The notes under the pieces were generated by a model that was not told the origin of the DNA, ran no database searches, and saw only the letters and a program-made list of their open reading frames with translations. A stretch of 33,852 nucleotides of DNA, taken from contig CAJMOS010000016.1 of the NCBI GenBank assembly GCA_905215015.1, positions 1 through 33,852 on the forward strand, read 5' to 3'. The translations under genes and the position numbers were made by a program. Positions within the stretch are counted from its first letter, which is position 1, and each line of letters begins with the position of its first letter. Origin of the DNA: an uncultured bacterium. Its GTDB lineage: Bacteria > Spirochaetota > Spirochaetia > Sphaerochaetales > Sphaerochaetaceae. Positions 6,536 to 13,537 of the stretch are shown in pieces.

Positions 6536-7398
6536 TCGATATTCCTTATCTGCTCGCGGATATTTTCCAAGCTGTCCTTCATCCGGACCACCTGCAGGTT
6601 CATCTCGACAATCTGGCTCTTGCTCCCGATGGTGTTGATCTCCCGGTTCATCTCCTGGCACAGGAAGTCAAGGCGCTTGCCGACCGGCTCCCGCTCCTCG
6701 AGAAGCCCGTCATAGGCCTTCAGGTGGGTGGACAGCCGCTTGACCTCTTCGTTGATCGTGTAGCGGTTCAGCATGACCGCCACCTCCTGCAGGATCCGGT
6801 TCTCGTCATACTGCTGGTCTCCGAGCATCTCGTCCATGCGGCTTTTCAGGTTCTGCTTGATCAGGGACTCCAGCTCGTCGGCGTGAGCGGCGATGACGGA
6901 GAGGCCGTCCTTGACCTGGTTTCCCAGACGGACCAAGTCGTCGTGGGTCGCCTTTCCCTCCCGCTCCCTGCTCTCGGAGAACTGCCTCAGGGCCTCGTCA
7001 AGGGCTTGGAACAGGGCCGCCTTGTAGCGCTCCCCGTTCTGCCTGACGCTGGAAAGCACTCCTTCCTGGGCGAGGTAATCCCCCAAAGAAGGTTTCAAAT
7101 CCCCACCCGCAAGCTCGGAAATCTGCTGGAATGCGGCGTGATACGCCTTGACCGCCTCGTTGTCGACCATCAGGTCGACGTCGTTCTTGACGCCAATGAC
7201 GCGTACGGCAAGCTCGATGTGGCCACGCCGGGCAAAGGCCCCGATGCGTCGGTCGATGTCCATCTCGTAGGATGCGAGATAGTACGGCATGGTATGGTCG
7301 ATATCCAAATAACGGTTGTTGTAGGATTTTACCTCAACTTCCAGCTGGAACTCGTCGGTCGTCACCGTTGACGAGCCATATCCGGTCATACTGGTCAT
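6532..7398 (-). CDS. yicC: YicC/YloC family endoribonuclease
   Basis: The 288-residue product begins MTSMTGYGSS, the hallmark YicC N-terminus, followed by VEVKSYNNRYLDI and MDIDRRIGAFARRGHIEL. It ends with the DUF1732 domain (EVKRLSTHLKAY, GKRLDFLCQEMNREINTIGSK). Characterised relatives in E. coli and Bacillus are endoribonucleases. Length is normal (about 290). It overlaps murC by 4 bases upstream and the cytidylate-kinase-like gene by 4 bases downstream, so the three genes form one translationally coupled unit. In many bacteria yicC/yloC sits beside gmk and rpoZ. Here a cytidylate-kinase-like gene and rpoZ follow, an echo of that arrangement. Confidence 0.92.
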   Translation of the reverse strand: MTSMTGYGSSTVTTDEFQLEVEVKSYNNRYLDIDHTMPYYLASYEMDIDRRIGAFARRGHIELAVRVIGVKNDVDLMVDNEAVKAYHAAFQQISELAGGDLKPSLGDYLAQEGVLSSVRQNGERYKAALFQALDEALRQFSESREREGKATHDDLVRLGNQVKDGLSVIAAHADELESLIKQNLKSRMDEMLGDQQYDENRILQEVAVMLNRYTINEEVKRLSTHLKAYDGLLEEREPVGKRLDFLCQEMNREINTIGSKSQIVEMNLQVVRMKDSLENIREQIRNIE

Positions 7399-8861
7399 AG
7401 ATTCTGCTTCCTTTGGAAGACAATCCTGCTTGTCAGAAAGCGGTTGTTTCCTGCACCCATAGTAACGAGAATATCCCCTTCCATCAACCAGCTGGCGCAG
7501 ATGCGGACAGCCTCGTCGTCTGTGGCGGCATAGGTCACCACAGACAACTTTCCATACAGGGTGCGGTCGATTTTCCTTTGCAAGGCCTCGGCTAGTTGCC
7601 GGGCGGTGTCCTCTCCCTGGTCGCTGTCCCCCCGGGCGGAGGCGTAGGTTTTCTGGACGACCACCTTGTCGGCGGTAGCGAGCGACTTGACGAAATCAGG
7701 AAACAGCGCGCGGGTACGGCTGGCGGTATGGGGACAGAAAAGCAGCATGACATGCCGGTTCGGATATCGTTGCCGCAGGGCCTCGACCACCATGCGGATC
7801 TGGGTAGGATGGTGCGCGTAGTCGTCCAGATACAGCACTCCGTCCTCATCCGCCATCACCTCCATGCGGCCGATGGTGCCCGGATACCCGACGATATCCC
7901 GCAACATGCCGAGCAATACGGTAGGCAACACTTCGTCAGTCACCAACAGGCCGTCGTCCAGGTACAGCTTCGGCTCCTTGGCGTCCAACAGCATGCAGGT
8001 GGCCAAAAGCGACGCCCCTACCATGTCGTCGACCCACTGCTGGCTAAGCGAGGGCAGTTCCACATAGGTGGGCAACAACCCTATCCCGTATAGGGTTTTC
8101 TGGATGCGCCTGATTCCAAAGGGACCACGCTCGGAAAATCCATATGGCAGCAAATTCAGGTCGCTTCGGTGCTCCCTGGCCCACAGGTAGAGCTCGCGGG
8201 CGTGCCTGTCATCAACACAAACGACCAGGAATCCGCCCTTCTCGATCTTGTCGACGAAACTCTGGAAACTGGAGATATAGCTCTTCTCGGTCGGGAAATA
8301 ATCGGGGTGGTCCCACTCGATATTGGTGATCAGGGCCCCCCTGGCGCGATACGCGAGAAAATGATCCCGGTACTCGCAACCCTCGAGCAGAAACGCCTGA
8401 CGCCCCTGGCTGGGCATGCGTTCACTGCCTCGCAACATCGAACCGTAGACCGCATAGAACGGGTACTGGCTCCGCTTGCCCTGCCCAAGCAGGAAGGCAG
8501 CCATGGCGGTACAGGTGGTTTTTCCATGGCTGCCGGCCACCACGTAGCTGTCCTGGCGCCGGGTCAGCAGGGCGAGGAACTCGTTGTAATCCACCACCTT
8601 GCAACCCGCTTTTCTGGCACTCTCCAGGATCGGGAGATCTTTCGGGTAGGCACTGCTGTAGACGACCCAACCGGTATGAGGGGGAAGCAGCGACGGGTCA
8701 AATCCGACGTCGCGCCGGATCCGGTGGTCCTCCAGTTGCGCCTCGGTACTGAAGACCTCTTGCCGGTCACAGCCCGCGACCTGCATGCCCCACTCGTTCA
8801 GAAGCACGGCGAGCGCAGCCATTCCGGTTCCCTTGATTCCAACCAGGTAAAAGGATTCCAT
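7395..8861 (-). CDS. murC: UDP-N-acetylmuramate-L-alanine ligase (MurC)
   Basis: The 488-residue Mur ligase has the N-terminal Rossmann motif LVGIKGTGMAALA (6-18), the ATP-binding loop AGSHGKTTCT (109-118), LLEGCEYRDHFL near 160, the NIEWDHPDYF segment (180-189), DDYAHHPTQ near 355 and GAGNN near the C-terminus. MurC adds L-alanine to UDP-MurNAc, the first amino acid of the peptidoglycan stem. The Mpl recycling ligase is related, but the N-terminus and TDN-free acceptor region look more like MurC; no other murC is visible to compare. The upstream GAGGGTGG serves as Shine-Dalgarno. It is the first gene of murC-yicC-cmk. Confidence 0.85.
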   Translation of the reverse strand: MESFYLVGIKGTGMAALAVLLNEWGMQVAGCDRQEVFSTEAQLEDHRIRRDVGFDPSLLPPHTGWVVYSSAYPKDLPILESARKAGCKVVDYNEFLALLTRRQDSYVVAGSHGKTTCTAMAAFLLGQGKRSQYPFYAVYGSMLRGSERMPSQGRQAFLLEGCEYRDHFLAYRARGALITNIEWDHPDYFPTEKSYISSFQSFVDKIEKGGFLVVCVDDRHARELYLWAREHRSDLNLLPYGFSERGPFGIRRIQKTLYGIGLLPTYVELPSLSQQWVDDMVGASLLATCMLLDAKEPKLYLDDGLLVTDEVLPTVLLGMLRDIVGYPGTIGRMEVMADEDGVLYLDDYAHHPTQIRMVVEALRQRYPNRHVMLLFCPHTASRTRALFPDFVKSLATADKVVVQKTYASARGDSDQGEDTARQLAEALQRKIDRTLYGKLSVVTYAATDDEAVRICASWLMEGDILVTMGAGNNRFLTSRIVFQRKQNL

Positions 8862-8885
8862 CGATTTCCACCCTCTACAGACAAG

Positions 8886-8913
8886 AAGGGCTCCCTGTCA
8901 CCAGAGAGTCCTT
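8886..8913 (-). terminator. Possible terminator of the zinc-ribbon gene
   Basis: A 10-position stem with one mismatch and one G-T pair (8904-8913 with 8886-8895) lies between the zinc-ribbon stop and murC. On the minus strand it is followed by CTTGTCT rather than a clean T-run, so termination may be partial and murC could receive read-through. Confidence 0.4.
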
Positions 8914-8941
8914 CCCCAACAAGCAGGTGCTGGATGTCAGT

Positions 8942-9166
8942 TCAGTTTTCAGCTGCGGGCGCGGCAGCCTCAGCCGCGGCCGGCTTGGCACTGGCGGCAA
9001 CGTTCTTGATGTGGGCATCGCATACCTTGCAAACGTTGACCTTCTTCTCATCCACAGTCTGCTCATACAGCAGCTTCACACCACTTCTCTTGCAGACCGG
9101 GCAGGTTCCACGACCCTGGTTCGGGTGTTCCTTTCTGATTCCAGCTCCTCTATGTGCTTTGGACAT
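8942..9166 (-). CDS. Small two-CxxC zinc-ribbon protein, spirochaete-conserved type
   Basis: This 74-residue basic protein has two zinc knuckles, CPVC (22-25) and CKVC (46-49), predicted to bind one zinc ion in a ribbon fold. The N-terminus MSKAHRGAGIRKEHPNQGRG is rich in basic residues. The C-terminal tail from about 57 is low-complexity Ala/Pro/Glu. I recall similar short MSKAHRG...GECPVC proteins in treponemes annotated as hypothetical, so the family seems spirochaetal. The size, charge and strong promoter would suit a ribosome- or RNA-associated protein, but that is only a guess. The start is supported by AAGGAG seven bases before the ATG. No function is assigned. Confidence 0.85.
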   Translation of the reverse strand: MSKAHRGAGIRKEHPNQGRGTCPVCKRSGVKLLYEQTVDEKKVNVCKVCDAHIKNVAASAKPAAAEAAAPAAEN

Positions 9167-9206
9167 ATCTATCTCCTTCCACGTAAGTTCATATTGAACA
9201 TTCCAG

Positions 9207-9236
9207 ACTATAATAGATTGGAGTTTTCACTGTCAA
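9207..9236 (-). promoter_or_regulatory. Strong promoter of the zinc-ribbon gene
   Basis: On the minus strand the consensus TTGACA (9236-9231), an 18-base spacer and TATAGT (9212-9207) precede a leader of about 35 bases and an AAGGAG site. This is one of the best promoters in the window and implies high expression. Confidence 0.8.
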
Positions 9237-9246
9237 GGGAAAGGGT

Positions 9247-10254
9247 TCAACGGCTGTAGGAGAGCGAGACGGTGGCCTGCACGTCGCTCGACGTCCCCTC
9301 CCCCGCGTACAGCTTCGCAGGAAATTCGGCGTAAGCGTTGATCCTCCATCCCTGCAGGGTCACCACAATCCCGGCGCTCTGCGTCGCCTCCTCCCAATCC
9401 ATATCGAACAACGCGTCCATCGAGAAGGGCTGCCGCCACCCCGCCATGAAGTCGACCTGCGCGTCAGGCAGCATCTGCACCTTCAGGTCGATGCCGCCAC
9501 ACAGCGTGCTCGCATCCTGGAACGGATGGACCAATTCCACGGAAATCCCGGTCTTGAAAAGGTTCAACTGGCTGCGCCGGTTGAAGGTCGGGGAAAAAAG
9601 GGACAGGCCGAAGCAAAGGTTCTCGTACAGGTCCTTCCCGCTGAACTCCAGACTTCCCTCGTCCGACGCTTCGGCGAACTGGTCGCTGACGACACCGATG
9701 GTAAACCAGTCCATGTCGAGCATCGCGCCGAGGGCTGCGGTCACCTTGGTCGAATTAGGTTTTGTCTCATAGCGGGAAAAGAAGGTCTGCACCGCCAAAT
9801 CCGTCAGTTCGCGACCCGAATCGATTTCAATGGAGGTCCGCTTCATCGCCATCTGGGCGTTCAGGCTGAGCCCGACGGACAGCTGTTTCCAGTTGTAGGC
9901 CCAGTCCATCTGCAAATAGGTATATTTCAGCGCGTTGTACAGGTCGTCCTCGCGCTTGGTGAACTCGGTGGTCTGCTCAAGGGTGAAGCCCATGCGTTTG
10001 CCACAGAAGGAGAGCATCAAGCCACTCTTCGGCTCGTTGACATAGCCGTTGTCCGTCACCCACAACGATGCGGAAATACTGCCAGGGTTGAAGACAAGCG
10101 ACGCGGGATTGGCGAACATGGTGCCGTAGGAGTCGCTCAACGCGATTCCCCTGACACCCATTCCCCTGTGCTGGTCATCCTGCATGTCCGAGACACCCGC
10201 AAACAGGCAGGCATCCAGAACGAGCACCAGGATGGAGAGCAGTCGTCGTCTCAC
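9247..10254 (-). CDS. Predicted outer-membrane beta-barrel-type protein, unknown function
   Basis: The 335-residue product starts with a signal peptide (MRRRLLSILVLVLDACLFAG). A segment GMGVRGIALSDSYGTMFANPASL (about 32-54) resembles the N-terminal signature of FadL/PorV-like and spirochaetal barrel proteins. The remainder alternates polar and hydrophobic residues in short beta-like runs and ends in an alternating strand ATVSLSYSR. I infer a surface or outer-membrane location. The Cys16 in LDAC is not a good lipobox because the cleavage context lacks the usual small residue before Cys. The start is GTG at 10254, overlapping the stop of the TSCPD gene (GTGA), so the two are coupled. It could also be periplasmic; substrate unknown. 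Confidence 0.7.
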   Translation of the reverse strand: MRRRLLSILVLVLDACLFAGVSDMQDDQHRGMGVRGIALSDSYGTMFANPASLVFNPGSISASLWVTDNGYVNEPKSGLMLSFCGKRMGFTLEQTTEFTKREDDLYNALKYTYLQMDWAYNWKQLSVGLSLNAQMAMKRTSIEIDSGRELTDLAVQTFFSRYETKPNSTKVTAALGAMLDMDWFTIGVVSDQFAEASDEGSLEFSGKDLYENLCFGLSLFSPTFNRRSQLNLFKTGISVELVHPFQDASTLCGGIDLKVQMLPDAQVDFMAGWRQPFSMDALFDMDWEEATQSAGIVVTLQGWRINAYAEFPAKLYAGEGTSSDVQATVSLSYSR

Positions 10255-10502
10255 AACGCCGCTTGCCTCAGGGCCTGGGCCAGCTGGTCAGGACAACTGG
10301 TCGGACGGAAACCGCAGGTGGTTCCCGAAAGTAGGTCGGCAATCTCGCTGGCCTTATGTCCTTTGACCAAGCGGATGATGCCCTTGTGGTTGCCGTCACA
10401 GCCACCCACGAAGGAAACGTCCTGGATGACATCGTTGTCGTCAAGGATTACGGTGATTCTGCGGGCGCACACACCGTGCGGAGTAAAATCCAATTGCTTC
10501 AT
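10251..10502 (-). CDS. TSCPD domain protein (TIGR03905-like)
   Basis: The 83-residue product matches the small TSCPD family throughout: FTPHGVCARRITV at the N-terminus, FVGGCDGNHKGIIRLVKG in the middle and the TSCPDQLAQAL signature at the C-terminus. Three or four conserved cysteines (Cys12, Cys35, Cys63, Cys70) suggest metal binding. Related TSCPD domains occur at the end of B12-dependent ribonucleotide reductases. The biochemical role of the stand-alone form is not known. The gene is first in a two-gene unit with the outer-membrane-type protein. A strong promoter ends seven bases before the ATG and no Shine-Dalgarno is present, pointing to a leaderless message. Confidence 0.88.
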   Translation of the reverse strand: MKQLDFTPHGVCARRITVILDDNDVIQDVSFVGGCDGNHKGIIRLVKGHKASEIADLLSGTTCGFRPTSCPDQLAQALRQAAL

Positions 10503-10509
10503 GAGGGCA

Positions 10510-10539
10510 AGTATATCGCACCCCGAGCTCTTATGGCAA
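10510..10539 (-). promoter_or_regulatory. Promoter of TSCPD gene, leaderless geometry
   Basis: On the minus strand TTGCCA (10539-10534), an 18-base spacer and TATACT (10515-10510), each 5/6 to consensus. Seven bases separate the -10 from the ATG at 10502, so the transcript should begin at the start codon. Confidence 0.65.
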
Positions 10540-10671
10540 CGCTTTCGTTTTCAATGTGGCAAGCAATTTATTAATCAGAAACAAATTAAAAACAATAATA
10601 CCATACTGCGCACCGAACGAAGGCCCGGTGGAAAGGGCTTCAGACGTGGCATAGCAAAAAACGGACTCTGG

Positions 10672-10680
10672 TGCTAGCAT
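10672..10680 (+). promoter_or_regulatory. Extended -10 of murE, leaderless geometry
   Basis: TGCTAGCAT is an extended -10 element placed six bases before the GTG at 10687. No good -35 is present. The GGAGG in between is only one base from the GTG, too close to serve as its Shine-Dalgarno, although it could serve the in-frame TTG at 10696. Confidence 0.4.
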
Positions 10681-10686
10681 GGAGGC

Positions 10687-12174
10687 GTGAGCAAGTTGAA
10701 AGATCTCGCCCCCGAGTGGGCTGGCGACGAGCGGAAAGTCTCCGCTGTGGCGTATGACAGCCGGGCCTGCAGGCCCGGTTCGGTGTTTTTCGCTTTTCCG
10801 GGCATCCATACCCAAGGCACAAACTATATCGCCGACGCGATCCGGAACGGTGCCATCGCGGTGGTCAGCGACCACGCGGTCCCCCTTCCCGAAAACGTGG
10901 CAGGTCTGGTCGACCCTCTGGTGCGCACCCGCTTTGCAACCATCTGCTCCCGCTTCCACGGCGAGCCAGAGGCAAGGCTCTCCATCATCGGCGTGACCGG
11001 GACAGACGGCAAGAGCACGACCAGCGAATATCTGTACCAGCTGCTGCAACGGGCGGGCAAACGGACCGCCCTGATCGGAACGGTGTCGATGGATGACGGT
11101 TCCGGATATGGGCCGAGCCCCTACCGGCAAAGCACTCCGGAAGCGGACCAGCTTGAAGCCTTTCTTGACCGTTGCCTGCGGAACGGAGTCGAGCACGTGG
11201 TGCTGGAGTGTACCAGCCATGCCCTTTCCGACCGCTACGACAGGCTCCACGCCATCCGCTATGACGGGGGGATCGTCACCACGGTGACCAGCGAGCACCT
11301 TGAGTTCCACGGAAGCGTGCCGGCCTATGTAGACGCCAAGTGCAACCTTGCCCGGAGAATCAAACAGGGGGGATTCTTCATCTCCACCACGGTCAACCCC
11401 CATCTGGATGCCTTTCTCGAGGTGTTGCCTGAAAAGGTCAAAAGCTTGGTGGTCCACCAGAACGTCCAGGCGGAAATCGGCCTTGACGCGTCAATCACCT
11501 ACCACGGGAAGGTCTATCCCACCCCGCTGCACTACCCGGTGTTGGCTGGCAACGCCCTGCTCGCCTGTCTCGCGGCGGCACAGGTCCTGCACACCTCTCT
11601 TGAGCAGCAACTGGCCTTCGTCCATGACCTGCGGCCGGTAGACGGCAGGATGGTCACCGTGGAAAACCATCTCGGCCTGACGGTCTTGATCGACTTCGCC
11701 CACACCGCCGACGCCTACGAGAAGCTTTTCTCCTTTGAGTACCAACGAAAAGGACAAGGGCGGATCCTAGCCTGCTTCGGTTGCGCCGGAGAGCGGGACA
11801 CCTCCAAGCGAGCTCCGATGGGGAGAACCGCAAGCCACTACGCCGACGTCCTCTTCCTGACCGACGAGGATCCCCGCGGGGAGCCCACCGAGCAGATCGA
11901 CCGTGACCTGCTACGCGACGCGGAACCGGTCGAGGTACATGAGATCCCCGACCGTGCAAAAGCCATCCAGGCGATGGTGGACGCCGCACGGCCGGGAGAC
12001 ACCCTGCTCTTCCTGGGCAAAGGCCACGAGCACTCCATCGAGAAACAGGGAGTCAAATATCCTTGGAATGAACGCAAGGTGGTCGAGGAGGCGCTCCACA
12101 GGAGGGAATCGCGCGAGCAGGGTTGCTTCAGGACACGGAAGGAAGACACCGGCCTCGGCGGCGTCCCGGAATAA
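10687..12174 (+). CDS. murE: UDP-N-acetylmuramyl-tripeptide synthetase (MurE)
   Basis: The 495-residue Mur ligase adds the third, diamino acid residue of the peptidoglycan stem. Motifs seen are the ATP loop VTGTDGKST (103-111), STPEA (149-153), ECTSHAL (174-180), the carbamylated-lysine context DAKCNLA (217-223), DFAHT (336-340), FGCAGERD (364-371) and GKGHE (444-448). The amino-acid specificity loop reads TDEDPR (392-397) where DAP-adding enzymes have DNPR. Spirochaetes are known to use ornithine or DAP, so the substrate here is open. The GTG at 10687 is favoured by the promoter position; TTG at 10696 with GGAGG ten bases upstream is an alternative. The last 25 residues are Arg/Glu-rich and lie beyond the usual end. 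Confidence 0.92.
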   Translation: MSKLKDLAPEWAGDERKVSAVAYDSRACRPGSVFFAFPGIHTQGTNYIADAIRNGAIAVVSDHAVPLPENVAGLVDPLVRTRFATICSRFHGEPEARLSIIGVTGTDGKSTTSEYLYQLLQRAGKRTALIGTVSMDDGSGYGPSPYRQSTPEADQLEAFLDRCLRNGVEHVVLECTSHALSDRYDRLHAIRYDGGIVTTVTSEHLEFHGSVPAYVDAKCNLARRIKQGGFFISTTVNPHLDAFLEVLPEKVKSLVVHQNVQAEIGLDASITYHGKVYPTPLHYPVLAGNALLACLAAAQVLHTSLEQQLAFVHDLRPVDGRMVTVENHLGLTVLIDFAHTADAYEKLFSFEYQRKGQGRILACFGCAGERDTSKRAPMGRTASHYADVLFLTDEDPRGEPTEQIDRDLLRDAEPVEVHEIPDRAKAIQAMVDAARPGDTLLFLGKGHEHSIEKQGVKYPWNERKVVEEALHRRESREQGCFRTRKEDTGLGGVPE

Positions 12175-12175
12175 G

Positions 12176-12218
12176 GGAACCCTCGCGAACTTGTCCCATC
12201 CGTCGTCCCGGGGGTTCC
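12176..12218 (+). terminator. Weak terminator-like inverted repeat after murE
   Basis: GGAACCC (12176-12182) pairs with GGGTTCC (12212-12218), followed by TTCATCT. The loop is long (29 bases) and the T-run is interrupted, so termination is uncertain. Confidence 0.3.
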
Positions 12219-12252
12219 TTCATCTCGCAGGGTCTTCCACCTAGCGGGACAG

Positions 12253-12261
12253 TGGTATAAT
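12253..12261 (+). promoter_or_regulatory. -10 element upstream of dinB
   Basis: TGG followed by consensus TATAAT (12256-12261) forms an extended -10. No clear -35 and no recognisable SOS box are present. The predicted start is near 12268, giving a leader of about 105 bases. Confidence 0.55.
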
Positions 12262-12267
12262 GAGAAT

Positions 12268-12287
12268 AAGAACCGGCTTCGGTTTTT
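12268..12287 (+). promoter_or_regulatory. Hairpin with U-run at the 5' end of the dinB leader
   Basis: AAGAACCG (12268-12275), loop GCTT and CGGTTTTT (12280-12287) form an 8-bp stem with one G-U pair, whose 3' arm is itself a U-run. It lies at the predicted transcript 5' end. It may stabilise the mRNA or act as a weak attenuator. Confidence 0.45.
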
Positions 12288-12373
12288 GCCTCCAAACGTG
12301 ATTGCTGTGGGCAGATGGCTGGATCGTGGATGGAAAGAAGAATGCAGTTAATTATTCAGAAAGGAGTTGCTTA

Positions 12374-13537
12374 ATGTTGCGTCCACTCTTCTTCCATGTG
12401 GACATGGATGCCTTCTTCGCCAGCGTGGAAATCCACGACAACCCTTCTTTGAAGGACAAGCCTGTCCTGGTCGGACACAACGAGCGCAGGAGCGTCGTCT
12501 CAACCGCAAGCTACGTAGCCCGAAAGTACGGGTGTCACAGCGCCATGCCAATGGCGCAGGCGCTTCGGCTCTGCCCGCAGGCGGTGATCGTCAAACCCCG
12601 CTTCGATCGATACAGCCAGGTCAGCCACCAGATCATGGAAATCTGCGGACACTACAGCGACAAGGTGCAGCAAATCTCCATCGACGAGGCTTTTCTCGAC
12701 ATGAGCGGCATGGAACGCCTCTACCGCAGCGCCAAAGAGGCGGCCCTGAAACTGAAGGCGGAAGTACGGGAAAACACAGGGCTGACCATCAGCGTCGGAA
12801 TCGCCCCGAACCGGTATCTTGCCAAGATGGCAAGCGACTACCACAAACCGGACGGGCTTTGCCGGGTATCTCCGGGAAAGGAAGAGCTGTTCATCGACGC
12901 AGTGGGCCTGAACAAGCTCTGGGGAATCGGGAAGGTCGGACGCAAGCAGCTCGCGGACAGGCACATACACACCACCCGGCAACTCCGGTCCTTCGACAAA
13001 GTCCACTTGGCATCGATGTTCGGGCCTTCGATGGGCAGCTTTCTCTATGACGCGGCGCGGGGTATCGATCCCGGTATCTTCGAAGGCGAAAGCAAGAGCC
13101 ACTCCATCAGCACGGAGACGACGTTCCTTGACGATGTATCGGATGTGGAAGTGCTCAGGCAATACTTGCTCTCGATGAGCCACGAGCTGATGTTCCGGTG
13201 CCTGGAGGAAAAGCAAATGGCCCGCACCGTGTCCCTGAAGCTTCGCTGGCCGGACTTCTCCCTCCACGAGGCCCAGGTCACCCCCGACGAGAACATCCTC
13301 AGCGCCGAGCAAGTCTACCGGATCGCGACAAGGCTACTTGAGGAGCGGTGGCACGGAAATGCCATCCGCCTGCTCGGACTGGGACTCGGAGGCCTCTACC
13401 AAGGAGAGGCGCCAATGCAACAGGAACTCTTCTCCACCCAGGACGTCAAGCGCAGAAAGCTGGAGAAGGTCATCCTCCAGATGCAGAAGAAGGGGCAGAA
13501 GGTGGTCAAAGCCTCGTCGCTGGTCAGACGAAGCTGA
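12374..13537 (+). CDS. dinB: DNA polymerase IV (DinB, Y-family)
   Basis: The 387-residue translesion polymerase has the catalytic HVDMDAFFASVE motif (8-19, Asp10), the second acidic pair ISIDEAFLDMSG (101-112, Asp104-Glu105), the YVARKYG finger segment, the helix-hairpin-helix region LNKLWGIGKVGRKQL, and a little-finger domain after about 240. It copies past damaged bases with low fidelity. The ATG at 12374 is chosen because GAAAGGAG lies seven bases upstream and the family begins close to the first Asp; a TTG at 12302 would add 24 unsupported residues. The frame overlaps the tail of uppP by 14 bases on the opposite strand. No clamp-binding motif was identified with confidence, although QQELFS near 350 is a plausible one. 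Confidence 0.94.
   Translation: MLRPLFFHVDMDAFFASVEIHDNPSLKDKPVLVGHNERRSVVSTASYVARKYGCHSAMPMAQALRLCPQAVIVKPRFDRYSQVSHQIMEICGHYSDKVQQISIDEAFLDMSGMERLYRSAKEAALKLKAEVRENTGLTISVGIAPNRYLAKMASDYHKPDGLCRVSPGKEELFIDAVGLNKLWGIGKVGRKQLADRHIHTTRQLRSFDKVHLASMFGPSMGSFLYDAARGIDPGIFEGESKSHSISTETTFLDDVSDVEVLRQYLLSMSHELMFRCLEEKQMARTVSLKLRWPDFSLHEAQVTPDENILSAEQVYRIATRLLEERWHGNAIRLLGLGLGGLYQGEAPMQQELFSTQDVKRRKLEKVILQMQKKGQKVVKASSLVRRS

Noticed and set aside
5909..7371. Plus-strand frames opposite the cytidylate-kinase-like and yicC genes
   Set aside because: Antisense shadows of genes with clear family motifs and coupled overlaps.
7395..8861. Mpl (murein recycling ligase) as alternative to MurC
   Set aside because: Overall motif order fits both, but MurC is essential and the N-terminal and acceptor motifs look closer to it. 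The choice cannot be fully settled without alignment.
10251..10502. NifU-like iron-sulfur scaffold
   Set aside because: Small and cysteine-containing, but the TSCPDQLAQAL end and FTPHGVC start are those of the stand-alone TSCPD family.
12175..12373. LexA (SOS) box upstream of dinB
   Set aside because: No palindrome like the known Gram-positive, E. coli or Leptospira SOS boxes was seen.
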